Below, piece by piece: positions 52,819 through 63,458 of a stretch of 64,000 nt of DNA. The DNA lies in contig JALIGW010000146.1 in NCBI GenBank assembly GCA_023053685.1, positions 346,077-410,076 on the forward strand, in the 5' to 3' direction. Origin of the DNA: Diadophis punctatus similis (lineage: Eukaryota; Chordata; Lepidosauria; Squamata; Dipsadidae). Numbering within the stretch: position 1 is the first letter of the stretch; each line of letters opens with the position of its first letter. The notes beneath the pieces are model-generated. The model ran no database searches. It was not told where the DNA came from and was given only the letters and a program-made list of their open reading frames with translations. The position numbers were made by a program, and so were the translations under genes.

Positions 52819-53208
52819 CAGGTAGTCCTCGACTTACGGCCACAGTTGAGCCCAAAGTTTATGTTGTTAAGCGAGACGTTTGTTAAGTGAGTGTTGCCCC
52901 ATTTTACGACCTTTCTTGCCACAGTGGTTAAAAGAATCGCTGCAGTTGATACGTTAGTGACACGGTTTGTTAAGGGAATCTGACTCCCCCATTGACTTTG
53001 CTTGTCAGAGGGTCGCGAAACGGGATCACGTGACCCAGGGACACTGCAACCGTCGTAAGTATGAACCAGTTGCCAAGCGTCTGAATTTTGATCACATGGC
53101 CACAGGGATGCCGCAAAGGTCCTAAGTGTGAAAAATGGTCCTAAGTCACTTCTTTTCAGTGCCGTTGTAACTTTGAACGGTTACTAAGTGAACTGTGGTA
53201 AATCAAGG
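52819..53208 (+). mobile_element. TA-flanked TIR element
   Basis: Starts CAGGTAGTCCTCGACTTAC after TA and ends near 'gtggtaaatcaaggaacaca'. Confidence 0.83.
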
Positions 53209-53214
53209 AACACA

Positions 53215-53613
53215 TGACCAACTCCAGAAAAACTATTAGCATCATTTTGGTTTTGAACATTATTTTGGTCACCTGTCAACTAATTCCCGCAATACTGTCA
53301 AACTATTTATTAAGACTGTATTACTATTATTCTTCTCATCCTTCCTATTACCTTTCTCCCTTTCTACTTGTGACTATAACTTTGTTGCTTGTATCTTTAC
53401 GATTTATATTGCTTTATTTAGTTTCCCAGAATGATTTATGTTGATTGCTTATTTAGTATCCTATGACTATCGCTAAGTGTTGACTCTTATGGTTCGTGAT
53501 GAATGTATTTATGATGATTATGGTCATTATCACTTATATCTTTTATGTACAGTGAGAGCATATGCACCAAAGACAAATTCCTTGTGTGTCCAATCACACT
53601 TGGCCAATAAAGA
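53215..53613 (+). mobile_element. CR1 (Snake1/L3-type) LINE 3' UTR
   Basis: Ends 'gcatatgcaccaaagacaaa' and 'cttgtgtgtccaatcacact' then TTGGCCAATAAAGAATTCTA. The same end occurs at 63318-63366. Both run straight into (ATTCT)n, a pairing reported for snake genomes. Confidence 0.7.
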
Positions 53614-54849
53614 ATTCTATTCTATTCTATTCTATTCTATTCTATTCTATTCTATTCTATTCTATTCTATTCTATTCTATTCTATTCTATTCTATTCTAT
53701 TCTATTCTTATTCCTATTCCTATTCTTTTCTATTCCTATTCCTATTCCTATCATTTTCTATTCTATTCTATTCTATTCTATTCTATTCTATTCTATTCTA
53801 TTCTATTCTATTCTATTCTATTCTATTCTATTCCTATTCCTATTCCTATTCCTATCATTTTCTATTCTATTCTATTCTATTCCTATTCCTATTCCTATCA
53901 TTTTCTATTCTATTCTATTCTATTCTATTCTATTCTTATTCCTATTCCTATTCCTATTCCTATTCCTATCATTTTCTATTCTATTCTATTCTATTCTATT
54001 CTATTCTATTCTATTCTATTCTATTCTATTCTATTCTATTCTATTCCTATTCCTATTCCTATTCCTATTCCTATTCCTATCATTTTCTATTCTATTCTAT
54101 TCTATTCTATTCTATTCTATTCTATTCTATTCTATTCTATTCTATTCCTATTCCTATTCCTATCATTTTCTATTCTATTCTATTCTATTCCTATTCCTAT
54201 TCCTATCATTTTCTATTCTATTCTATTCTATTCTATTCTATTCTTATTCCTATTCCTATTCCTATTCCTATTCCTATCATTTTCTATTCTATTCTATTCT
54301 ATTCTATTCTATTCTATTCTATTCTATTCTATTCTATTCTATTCTATTCCTATTCCTATTCCTATTCCTATTCCTATTCCTATTCCTATCATTTTCTATT
54401 CTATTCTATTCTATTCTATTCTATTCTATTCTATTCTATTCTATTCTATTCTATTCTATTCTATTCTTATTCCTATTCCTATTCCTTTTCCTATCATTTT
54501 CTATTCTATTCTATTCTATTCTATTCTATTCTATTCTATTCTATTCTATTCTATTCTATTCTATTCTATTCTATTCTTATTCCTATTCCTATTCCTATTC
54601 CTATCATTTTCTATTCTATTCCATTCCATTCCATTCCATTCTATTCTATTCTATTCTATTCTATTCTATTCTATTCTATTCTATTCTATTCTATTCTATT
54701 CTATTCTATTCTATTCTATTCTATTCTATTCTTATTCCTATTCCTATTCCTATTCCTATCATTTTCTATTCTATTCCATTCCATTCCATTCCATTCTATT
54801 CTATTCTATTCTATTCTATTCTATTCTATTCTATTCTATTCTATTCTAT
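53614..54849. repeat. (ATTCT)n microsatellite with interspersed (TTCCTA)n blocks, about 1.24 kb
   Basis: Runs of TATTC alternate with runs of TATTCC, and each hexamer block ends TATCATTTTC. At least nine such cassettes are present. The two long frames of 449 and 464 codons are artefacts of the repeat. Confidence 0.98.
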
Positions 54850-54975
54850 GCCACGGTGGCGCAGTGGTTAGAGTGCAGTACTGCAGGCTACTTCTGCTGA
54901 CTGCCGGCTGACTGCAATTTGGCAGTTCAAATCTCACCAGGCTCAAGGTTGACTCAGCCTTCCATCCTTCCTTGC
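54850..54975 (+). mobile_element. tRNA-SINE family B, truncated
   Basis: Head 'cggtggcgcagtggttagag' through 'ggctcaaggttgactcagcc', then cut off. Confidence 0.82.
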
Positions 54976-55032
54976 TTAGCGACAGAAATTCCAGGCCCCA
55001 ATTGTGGGTGGTAAATCGAGGACTATCTGTAT
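54976..55032 (-). mobile_element. TA-flanked TIR element, terminal fragment
   Basis: 'gcttagcgacagaaattcca' to 'aatcgaggactatctgta'. Confidence 0.65.
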
Positions 55033-55096
55033 AGTCATAATTCAGACTGTCTGTATCTGTATAATTCAGAGTGCAAGGTCTTTCCATACACTTCAG

Positions 55097-55290
55097 AATA
55101 ACAGAATAACAGAATTGGAAGGGACGTTGGAGGTCTTCTAGTCCACCCCCTGCTCAAACTCAAGGAATGCTCCATCACATTGGACAATCATTTGTCTGAA
55201 ATGGTGGAGAGTCTCCTGCCTGAGGAGGGGGTTGGGCTAGAAGACCTCCAGGGGTCCCTTCCAACTCTGCTATTCTATATTTTATTCTAT
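55097..55290. mobile_element. CR1 tails in head-to-head arrangement
   Basis: Reverse tail 'ttggaagggacgttggaggt' (55102) followed by a forward tail ending GGGGGTTGGGCTAGAAGACC and 'ctgctattctatattt'. Confidence 0.75.
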
Positions 55291-55468
55291 ATTCTATAAA
55301 TTTCCAGACAGTGAGAACATTTAACCAGTGAAAAGTAATCCCATTAAAGAAAGCCCATTGAAATAAATGGAAATCTATGTAAAGAGAAGTTCTCTATGGT
55401 CACTTCATAGTCAAACTGACCTGGATCAAATTTGTCGTGTCTTCTGGTGGATAAACCAAAATACAGTG

Positions 55469-55799
55469 CAGGTAATCCTCAACTTACAACGATTCATTTA
55501 GTGACCGTTCAAAGTTACATCACTGAAACAAGTGATTTATGGCCATTTTTCACACTTACGGCTATTGCAGTATCCCTGTGGTCACATGATCAAATCTAAG
55601 ACACCTGGCAATGGACTCATACTTATGACGGTTGTAGTGTCCCGGGGTCACTGCAATCCCCTTTTGCGACCTTCAGATGAGCGAAGTCAATGGGGAAGCC
55701 AGATTCACTTAACAACTGTGTCAAGAAAGGTCGTAAAATGGGGCAAAATTCACTTAACAACTGTCTCATGTAGCAACAGACATTTAAGTCGAGGGTTAC
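55469..55799 (-). mobile_element. TA-flanked TIR element, reverse
   Basis: Starts CAGGTAATCCTCAACTTAC and ends TTAAGTCGAGGGTTACCT. Confidence 0.82.
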
Positions 55800-57060
55800 C
55801 TCTTACAAATAATGGATCAAATTGAAGTACAGTATGAAAAATTAAAACAAATTGGAGGAGAGTAAATTCTGATCCTTATATTGATGCTAAACCAGACCGT
55901 AACATAGATATAAAAGCACTGACATAGAATCTTTGGTTTTATAAAAAATTACAATATTTATTATATTAGATATAACATTTATACAAAGTTTAGAAATAAC
56001 GTGCCAAGAGGAAAGCAGAAAAAAATAGAAACCAGGCTCCTACATTTGTAGAAGTTTTTGTTTTCTGGAAGGACAAGACACCGTGTCACACTCTCCGAAT
56101 CCTCACAAACACTAAAAAGTGTGTGTGAAACAACCAAAAACCCGCCTATGCAGACAATTTTTAAGTATGAAAAAAAAATATCAATGTCTTACTGTCATCT
56201 TGCCAGCAGGTGGCGCTGTTTGATGCAGATAGATACCGTACAAGCTTTGCGGCAGATGGCTCCTATGTTCTTTTTAATCGGAATAACGACTTAATGTAAA
56301 TTAATTGTCCTGACATTTTCATTTAACGTTTGGGGAAGAAATTGTTTACCCTGCATGGAGGAGGGGGGAAAATACCCTACCAATTTCAAAGACTTACGAT
56401 ATTCAAGTATTTTGTTAAATCGACGCCTGTCTATTCTAGCATTGAGGAGTGACTCTTTGGGTTTTTAAAAAATTGGACAAACGAATTATTTTCCTCCTAG
56501 CATGTGGCTGCTACATGTACACTAATACAACGGTAAAGGAAGCTCCACTGTTAATACAACAGATAGATCCTTTACTCTTAAATTTGTACATGCTAATCTG
56601 CCTATATCAGGAGCTATCAAAGACATTCTCTTGCTGTGAATTAAATATATGTACACAAAAGTGTGTGTGTGTGTGTGTGTATATGTACATTATACATATA
56701 CATGTATATGAGAGGGGGGAGAGGGAGAGAATAGTTTTTATTGAAAATCTTACATTGGGAGCTACATGGAATATATCTCTACAAAATAATCCAAACGTAA
56801 AAATGGCAACCAATGAACAACCCACCCGATCCGTAAGTCAAAATGCTGAAATATTTTGATTTTTTATGGATTTCAATCTTTGCTGATGTGCGTATGTGGG
56901 TCTTCCAACAGTCAGCATTTTGGGGGTGCTTAAGAGGCTGAAGTTCACGGTTCACACAGTTACCTGCATCCTAATTAAAAAACGTATTGCATTTGATGCA
57001 GAATTCTGTACTCAGAATTCTGTACTCAACTGAAAACTAAATAACAAACTGGGTAATTGG
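55800..57060. other. intergenic, mostly non-repetitive, nothing recognised
   Basis: Contains a (TG)n run near 56661-56681 only. No gene homology seen on either strand. Confidence 0.5.
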
Positions 57061-57066
57061 TAAGCA

Positions 57067-57308
<242 letters not shown>

Positions 57309-57341
57309 CATTTTTTGCTGATAAATGAAAATAAAGGTATA

Positions 57342-57353
57342 TATATAATACAC

Positions 57354-57448
<95 letters not shown>

Positions 57449-57450
57449 CA
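57342..57450. repeat. (ACATAT)n
   Basis: Regular hexanucleotide ACATAT repeated about 16 times. Confidence 0.95.
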
Positions 57451-57482
57451 CACACAAGCATACAGCTTACCAGGAACATGGG

Positions 57483-57486
<4 letters not shown>

Positions 57487-57554
<68 letters not shown>
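57487..57554. repeat. (TA)n
   Basis: Pure TA run. Confidence 0.96.
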
Positions 57555-57558
<4 letters not shown>

Positions 57559-57559
57559 T

Positions 57560-58640
57560 GCAAGTCATCAGAACAAGATGTCAGTATAGCCATTTTAATC
57601 ACCTGCAGAGAAACAACAGAAAACAATTAAAACATTATCAGTCTTGAATTACATATAGTATATTTAATGTTTTTTTTAAATTACCAGCAAAATATGCACT
57701 GAAGAAAAAGGAAATGGACATCACACCCAACTGTATTTAGACTTAAAAGTAAAATGGAAATTATGCAACAGAATAGTGATGATGATGATAATGACAGATA
57801 AGGTCCCGTAAATTTGCCTACACATTTTCAGCTTAGACAGGAATATTTCTAGTGGAATAATCATAACCGCAACAAAAAATTAATGTTGTCCTATGGGCGA
57901 TGCTTTTAAGTATGAAAAATAGCCATGGATATTTAAAAAAAAATTTACAGCCAAGGACCCTTCTTGCATTTAGCGGTAAACAATTATTCAAAATGGGCAT
58001 TGTATTGATTCGGTTAGATTTAGAAGATGCCTTGTTTGCTGAGAATGTGACCTCTTGCAATAGTTAAGAAAGCACCTGCAGTGAAAAGGCCGGGATGGGC
58101 CTCAGTATTGCCAGTCTATGAAATGGGTCTATATGCTGTTGACAGCCTCAAACCTCTATGATGTTCATTTCAAAAGAAAGTAGGAGTAGGAAATATATTT
58201 GCTGGGCTTATGAAAGGCAACCTTGGAAGACGGCCTAGGCTTAATTTGAGGTTATAGTTTCCGAATCAATAGTGCTTCTGATGGGCACTTGCCATTAAAC
58301 TGCAAACCAACCAGATGGGTAGGTCTGCTCAGAAAAGCCCAGAAAAGGAAAGAATTAAAGCAGGGGTTAACCAACCAAGTTTGGATCTTAACCCTGCTGT
58401 CTTTTCTGGTGTCATCATCTCAGCCCCTTGGAGATGGGCTGGTAGTCTTGGACCACCGGTGGCTTCTCTTCCTCAGCCTTTTCTGGCCTTTGCAGAGATC
58501 CCATAGGGACAGAGGAGCTCTCATTTTGGAAGTCAGCCTCTCTCCATGTTGGGTGGGGGAGAGAGAGGGAGGGAGGGAAGGGACAAGGGAGGGAAGGAAG
58601 GAAGCAGTGGCACCCTGATCTGACCTGGGCTGTCAGGGAA
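57560..58640. other. non-repetitive flank on the 3' side of mir-124-3
   Basis: Low repeat content compared with the preceding 30 kb; a short (GGGA)n at 58560-58602. It may belong to the primary microRNA transcript. No exon or poly(A) site assigned. Confidence 0.45.
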
Positions 58641-58648
58641 CCAATCTC

Positions 58649-58670
58649 TTGGCATTCACCGCGTGCCTTA
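58649..58670 (-). ncRNA. MIR124-3: mature miR-124-3p
   Basis: Identical to the canonical mature sequence, with seed AAGGCAC at positions 2-8. No substitution is seen in the 20-nt core (58651-58670). Confidence 0.97.
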
Positions 58671-58686
58671 ATTGTATGGACATTAA

Positions 58687-58708
58687 ATCAAGGTCCGCTG
58701 TGAACACG
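58687..58708 (-). ncRNA. MIR124-3: miR-124-5p (passenger strand)
   Basis: 22 nt beginning CGTGTTCACAGCGG and ending CTTGAT, as in other vertebrates. Confidence 0.93.
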
Positions 58709-58965
58709 CAGAGAAAGGCTCAGGAGGTGTGGGCGAGCCAAGGGACGCACATTCAGAGATGGGTTTGGGGGGGGTGTCGGGGTGCAGCAGAGGAGAAAGC
58801 CGTGAACCAGGTTGCGTTAAGTCTGATCCCTTTCATCCATTTACACCCCGCCAGATGCACACCCCAGAGTCCCGCGTTTTCTTGCACACTAAGGCAGAAA
58901 GGCACCTTTGGTCGCTTTCCTAGGACCAATGCCAGCTTATACCCACAACACGCTCCCCTGCTGTG

Positions 58966-59093
58966 CAAAAAAAAAAAGAAAGAAAAAAGAAAAAAAAGGG
59001 AAAAAAAGAAAAAAAAAAAGAAAAAAAGAAAAAAAGAAAAAAAAAAGAAAAAAAAAAAGAAAAAAAAAGAAAAAAAAGAAAAAAAAAGAAAAA
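58966..59093. repeat. A-rich (AnG) low-complexity tract
   Basis: Runs of 3-10 A separated by single or paired G, on the 5' side of the microRNA. Confidence 0.95.
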
Positions 59094-59313
59094 CCAACCA
59101 ACCTTGGCACAACCCTGCAGAAATCCACCACGGTCCCAACCCCACCCGGCGCTATTGCGCTTGGCTTAAAGCCGTTGGAGCTACAAGCAGTTCCTTCCTT
59201 GCGATCCCTTCGTCGCTGCTCGATTCCAGATGCAGGTCCCCCACCCCCCACCCCTTTCTCCCAAATAGGCTTGCAGGCCGCCCGAAATAGGCAACAGATC
59301 CCTTCACGCCCAC

Positions 59314-59319
<6 letters not shown>

Positions 59320-59376
<57 letters not shown>
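59320..59376. repeat. (CT)n
   Basis: Near-pure CT run ending in GCGCGCGCG. Confidence 0.95.
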
Positions 59377-59633
59377 GAGCGCGCGCGCGACACACACTCG
59401 CGATGGCTCACTTCCTTACAGCCACAGAGGGCAGCACAGCTAATCACATGCAGCGATAATCACACATTACACCTTCCTCATACGCCACTGCAGTGTGCGC
59501 GCGATACAACCTCACACTGCAGCCCCCTCACCATCCCCAGATGAAGATGGCTTCCTCCGATATATTTTTTTTTTGCACAATGTTCAGTTTCTCCAGGCTG
59601 ACCCCGATAGGTGCAATCTGACCCACCCACGAA

Positions 59634-59657
59634 AGAAAGAAAGAAAGAAAGAAAGAA

Positions 59658-59716
<59 letters not shown>

Positions 59717-59850
59717 GAGGAGGGGAGGGAGGGAGGGAGAGAAGTTGGAAGGAAGGAAGCTAGGAGAAAGGAAGAAAGAAAGGGAGTGAGACAAGGAAGG
59801 AAGGAAGGAAGAAGGAAGGAAGGAAGGAAGGAAGGAAGGAAGGAAAGCTC
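59634..59850. repeat. (GAAA)n and (GGAA)n arrays
   Basis: GAAA units to about 59715, then GGGA/GGAA-rich sequence. Confidence 0.95.
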
Positions 59851-60769
59851 CCAAAATTACATACTGATACAAGGGCGCGCACGCGCGCGCACACACACAC
59901 ACACCACACACACACAGAGGATTTTCAAGCCACAAAAATGTGTGTTGCGCGCACAGAGGACACACAGCGCCTTGTCTCCACAACCGTTCCATTTCAAATC
60001 TTGCCGCGGCATTACGAGCGGCCCTTGGTGAACGGTCAAAAGCCACAAGCACCCCCTGCCTTAGTCCCAAGAGGCATTTTATCTCAGAGGATGCCCTTTC
60101 CCTCCCCCACCTCCATTCCAGTCCCTTCCCTCGTTTTGCCCGGTCCCTTTCGCTCCAAGCTCGATTTTCTCTCTCTTGTAAATCAAAATCCGCAGCATCC
60201 GCAAGAAAGCGAACGTTTCTGGTCTCTCCAGATCCGCGCGGAGAAGAAACAAAGAAACAACCCCTAGCAGCTACTCAACCACAATTCCAAGCCTCCTCGG
60301 ATATTCCCTCCTCAGCCTCCCCGCCCCCCCTCAGAACAAGCATCTCCCCTCCCCCCCCCCCACCTCTCTCTCTCTGCAGAGTGGCGTCCCGACCTCCAGT
60401 TTAATCCCCGCGACTCGGAACTCAGAAGAAGCGGTTTTCGCGCTGCGCCCTGAATCCCGTCCCGAGAAAACCAGCAGGTAGCCTCACATTCTCCCCGTCT
60501 TCTCGAAACACCCCGTCCCCGTCCCCGCAGCCGCGAGAGGTAGGCAGGGAAAGGGGGTGTACCCGCGCACCTGGACTTTGCGGAACAAGGGGGCGGGGAG
60601 GGGACCCGCGTTCCTGACCGGGCGCTGCGCCGCTCCCACCGCCAGCCGTCCACACGCACACGCGTGGCTGGCAACCCGCGGTTCGAACAGCTTGCGAGCG
60701 CACGGAGCGCTTCCGATCGAGGCGTTAGGAAGGGGGGGAGGGGGGATGCTTCAGGATGCCCCATAATAG

Positions 60770-61202
60770 AAGGAAGGAAGGAAGAGAGGGAGGGAGGGAG
60801 AGAGGGAGGGAGGGAGGGAGAAAGAGAGGGAGGGAGGGAGGAAGGAAGGAAGGAAGGAAGGAAGGAAGGAAGGAAGGAAGGAAGAGAGGAAGGGAGGGAG
60901 GGAAGGAGGGAGGGAGGAAAAGAGGCAGGAAAGGAGGGAGGGAGGGAAGGAGGAAGGGAGGGAGAAAGAGAGGAAAGGAGGCAGGGAGGGAGGGAGCGAG
61001 GGAGGGAGGAAGGAAGGAAGGAGAGGGCGGGAGGAAAGAAGGAGGAAGGAAGAGAGGGAGGGAGGGAGGGGAAGGAGGAAGTGAGGGAGGGAGAAAGAGA
61101 GGGAAGGGGGCAGGGAGGGAGGGAGGGAGGAAGGAAGGAAGGAAGGAAGGAAGGAAGGAAGGAAGGAAGGGAAGGAAGGAAGGAAGGAAGGAAGGAAGGA
61201 AA
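60770..61202. repeat. (GGAA)n/(GGGA)n array
   Basis: Mixed GGAA, GGGA and AGAG units, about 430 bp. Confidence 0.96.
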
Positions 61203-61674
61203 GCTCCCCAAATTACATACTTGTACACGTTCACACACACATATATATATAAATCTCCGGTCGCTGATTTAGTCCACCAGAAACGCCTCCGGGACGCGAG
61301 AAAGCAGGAGCCGCTCCGAATGTTCTCTTCGGCCGCCTCCAGGGAGAATTCGAATTAAAAGCGAGATAATCTAAGAGGAGCGCCCTGGGCTGGCGGAGTG
61401 GACTCTTGAAGGGCCGCGTCTCTCTTCCTTCTTCTTCTTCTTTTTTTTTATCCGTTTCGAGGAGCTTTGATTTAACGGGAAGGGAGGGGGGGAAACACCC
61501 GGTGCGGACTGGTGAGGCGGTTGCCATTTTGCCCCTTCGGACCTCTCTCCTCCCCCCTCCTTTTCAAGTCCGATTTTAAGGAAGACTGAGAAGGTGCAGC
61601 CAAGGGAAGAAGGATGCAAGCGCGGAGAGAGACCTTGAAAAGGATGGTCCCTCCGTTCCTCTTTCGCTCCAGTG

Positions 61675-61732
61675 AAGCCTTTCTTTCTTTCTTCTTTCTT
61701 TCTTTCTTTCTTTCTTTCTCTTTTTCTTTCGT

Positions 61733-61773
<41 letters not shown>

Positions 61774-61789
61774 TTTCTTTCCTTCTTTC

Positions 61790-61844
<55 letters not shown>

Positions 61845-61846
61845 TC

Positions 61847-61906
<60 letters not shown>

Positions 61907-61980
61907 TTCCTTCCTTCCTTCCTTCCTTCTCTTCTTTCTTTTCCTCCCTCCTTCCCTCTCTGTCTCCCCCTTTCTCTTCT
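61675..61980. repeat. (TTTC)n array ending in (CCTT)n
   Basis: Long TTTC run with a few CTTC breaks. Also extends as a polypyrimidine tract to about 62090. Confidence 0.96.
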
Positions 61981-62351
61981 TCCTTTTCCTTCTTCACCCC
62001 TCCCCCCCCACTCCCCCAGCTCTCTGGCCTAGCTCTGAAGGCCTCTCTCTCTCTCTCCCTCCCTCCCTCCCCCCCTCTCCCTTCCCCATGGCTGATTTTT
62101 CCACCTTCCTCGGAAGGAGGACGGGATGAAAGCGGGGGAGGAGCTGGGGGGGAGGGCCCCCCCGGCCGAGGGGTTCAGCTGATTCAAGCGAAAAGGTTGC
62201 CTTGCGCTCGTCGCCCCCCCATTCCCTCCCCTCCCTCCGCCCCCCCCACCCCCGCTCTCTGGCTTCCTGTGCTCTCGGCTCTCCCGACCGACTTCGAAAG
62301 CGCATCTGCCGGCTGGCCGGGCAGCGGGCAGAGATTACATCGGGACGCCCA

Positions 62352-62359
62352 TGACGTCA
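62352..62359 (-). promoter_or_regulatory. consensus CRE (TGACGTCA) in CpG-rich DNA
   Basis: A perfect CREB/ATF palindrome 3.6 kb on the 5' side of mir-124-3, in a dense GC-rich block. Confidence 0.5.
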
Positions 62360-63317
62360 TGGCCGGGCCCAAGTTCGCTCCGGCTGTTAAAGATGCTCTT
62401 GGACGGAGGAGGGACGTGGTGGTGTTGGGGGGGGGGGAAGAGAAGGGAGCAACCGTGTTCGGAAGAGATCCCGAGGAGGGGGTCGCCTGGGGGAGGAAGG
62501 AAGAGAGGGGAAGGGTTCCATCGGGTTCGGTAGGGAGGCCTAGGGGGAGGGGGCGTGGGGGGTCGCTGGGGAGGGGGGCAGAGATGGAGCTGGCAGGTTA
62601 GGAGGAGGGTGGGGTATGGCGTTGGGGGCGCAGCGGGCGTTGGGGGCCGTCAATGTGTGTGGGAGGGAAAGACAGGATCGCGCCCAGGTGGGGGGGGATC
62701 GCGATGTGGGAGGGGAGGAGATGGAAGTCCTCAAGCTGAGGCGGAAAGTGTGATATTGGGAGGGAGGCAGAGGACACCAATGTTGGGGCAGAAGAGAGAA
62801 AGGCTGACGGAGAACGCAGGGGTCCCGCGGAAGGCCGGGAAGATACGTCGGGGTTTGAAAGGCCGGGTCAGAGGAGAGAAAGGGACGAGAGAAGAGAGTA
62901 AGAAGAGGAGGACATAGGAAAAGAAAGAGGGACGGGGGTGGGGTTGGAGGACGAAGGATGAGAAGAAATACAAGGCATAAAATGAGAAAGGAGGGGAGAA
63001 GGAGGCAGGGAGGGACGCGTAACCCCGGCTCCTCATTGCTTCCAAACGATTCACAACCTCTCCAACCAGCCTCCCACCCGCCGAACCCGGCCCGCTCCTT
63101 CCGCGAGGGGTCAGTTCAGCCCGGGACCTGGCAGTCGCGGCCTGAGACGAAGAACGTCACACCCGGGCCAGGAACGAAGAAAGGACCTCCTGCGGCCGTC
63201 TCCGGCTCAAAAAACCCCTAAAAAAACGCCTGGAAAAACACAAGGTTTGCTTCCCCCTCTTTGCAGGCCCAGGCCCGGCTACACACAACCCTCAAAATGA
63301 AATGGTTTTGCTATTTG

Positions 63318-63366
63318 CGCCAAGACAAATTCCTTGTGTGTCCAGTCACACTTGGCAAATAAAGAA
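63318..63366 (+). mobile_element. CR1 (Snake1/L3-type) 3' tail, very short
   Basis: 'agacaaattccttgtgtgtc' then 'cagtcacacttggcaaataa', leading into the repeat. Confidence 0.75.
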
Positions 63367-63458
63367 TTCTATTCTATTCTATTCTATTCTATTCTATTCT
63401 ATTCTATTCTATTCTATTCTATTCTATTCTATTCTATTCTATTCTATTCTATTCTATT
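63367..63458. repeat. (ATTCT)n microsatellite
   Basis: About 18 pure units seeded by the tail before it. Confidence 0.97.

Larger units (their letters stand above)
58645..58714 (-). ncRNA. MIR124-3: mir-124-3 precursor hairpin
   Basis: Read on the minus strand this is a complete miR-124 hairpin: the 5p arm CGTGTTCACAGCGGACCTTG, a loop with ATTTAATGTCCATACAAT, then the 3p arm TAAGGCACGCGGTGAATGCC. The lower stem pairs TCTCT with AGAGA. miR-124 is the major neuronal microRNA of bilaterians; it represses non-neuronal transcripts, such as PTBP1 and SCP1, after Dicer processing. Of the three vertebrate paralogues, the CTCTGCGTG lead-in matches mir-124-3; mir-124-1 and mir-124-2 have TCCGTG there. 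The position downstream of YTHDF1 on the opposite strand agrees with human MIR124-3. Confidence 0.97.
59100..63300 (-). promoter_or_regulatory. GC/CpG-rich zone, candidate pri-miR-124-3 promoter region
   Basis: CpG density is high in 59100-59520, 59870-60760, 61230-61420 and 62090-63240, separated by simple repeats. It lies 0.4-4.6 kb on the 5' side of the minus-strand hairpin, where a promoter and first exon of the primary transcript are expected. No start site, splice site or RE1 element could be fixed by eye, and a different gene lying beyond the window could own part of it. Confidence 0.5.

Noticed and set aside
53477..54911. Two overlapping open frames of 464 and 449 codons
   Set aside because: They are translations of the (ATTCT)n/(TTCCTA)n array, only F, Y, S, I and L in a fixed pattern; not genes.
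58649..59290. 213-codon plus-strand frame overlapping the microRNA
   Set aside because: A poly-Lys/Glu run from the A-rich tract dominates it; the conserved signal in this place is the minus-strand hairpin.
60312..61358. 300-codon and 200-codon frames on both strands
   Set aside because: Pro/Ser/Leu or Arg/Glu/Gly translation of (GGAA)n/(GGGA)n arrays.
61371..62601. 309-codon and 208-codon frames
   Set aside because: Translation of (TTTC)n with GC-rich flank; no domain, no codon-usage signal.
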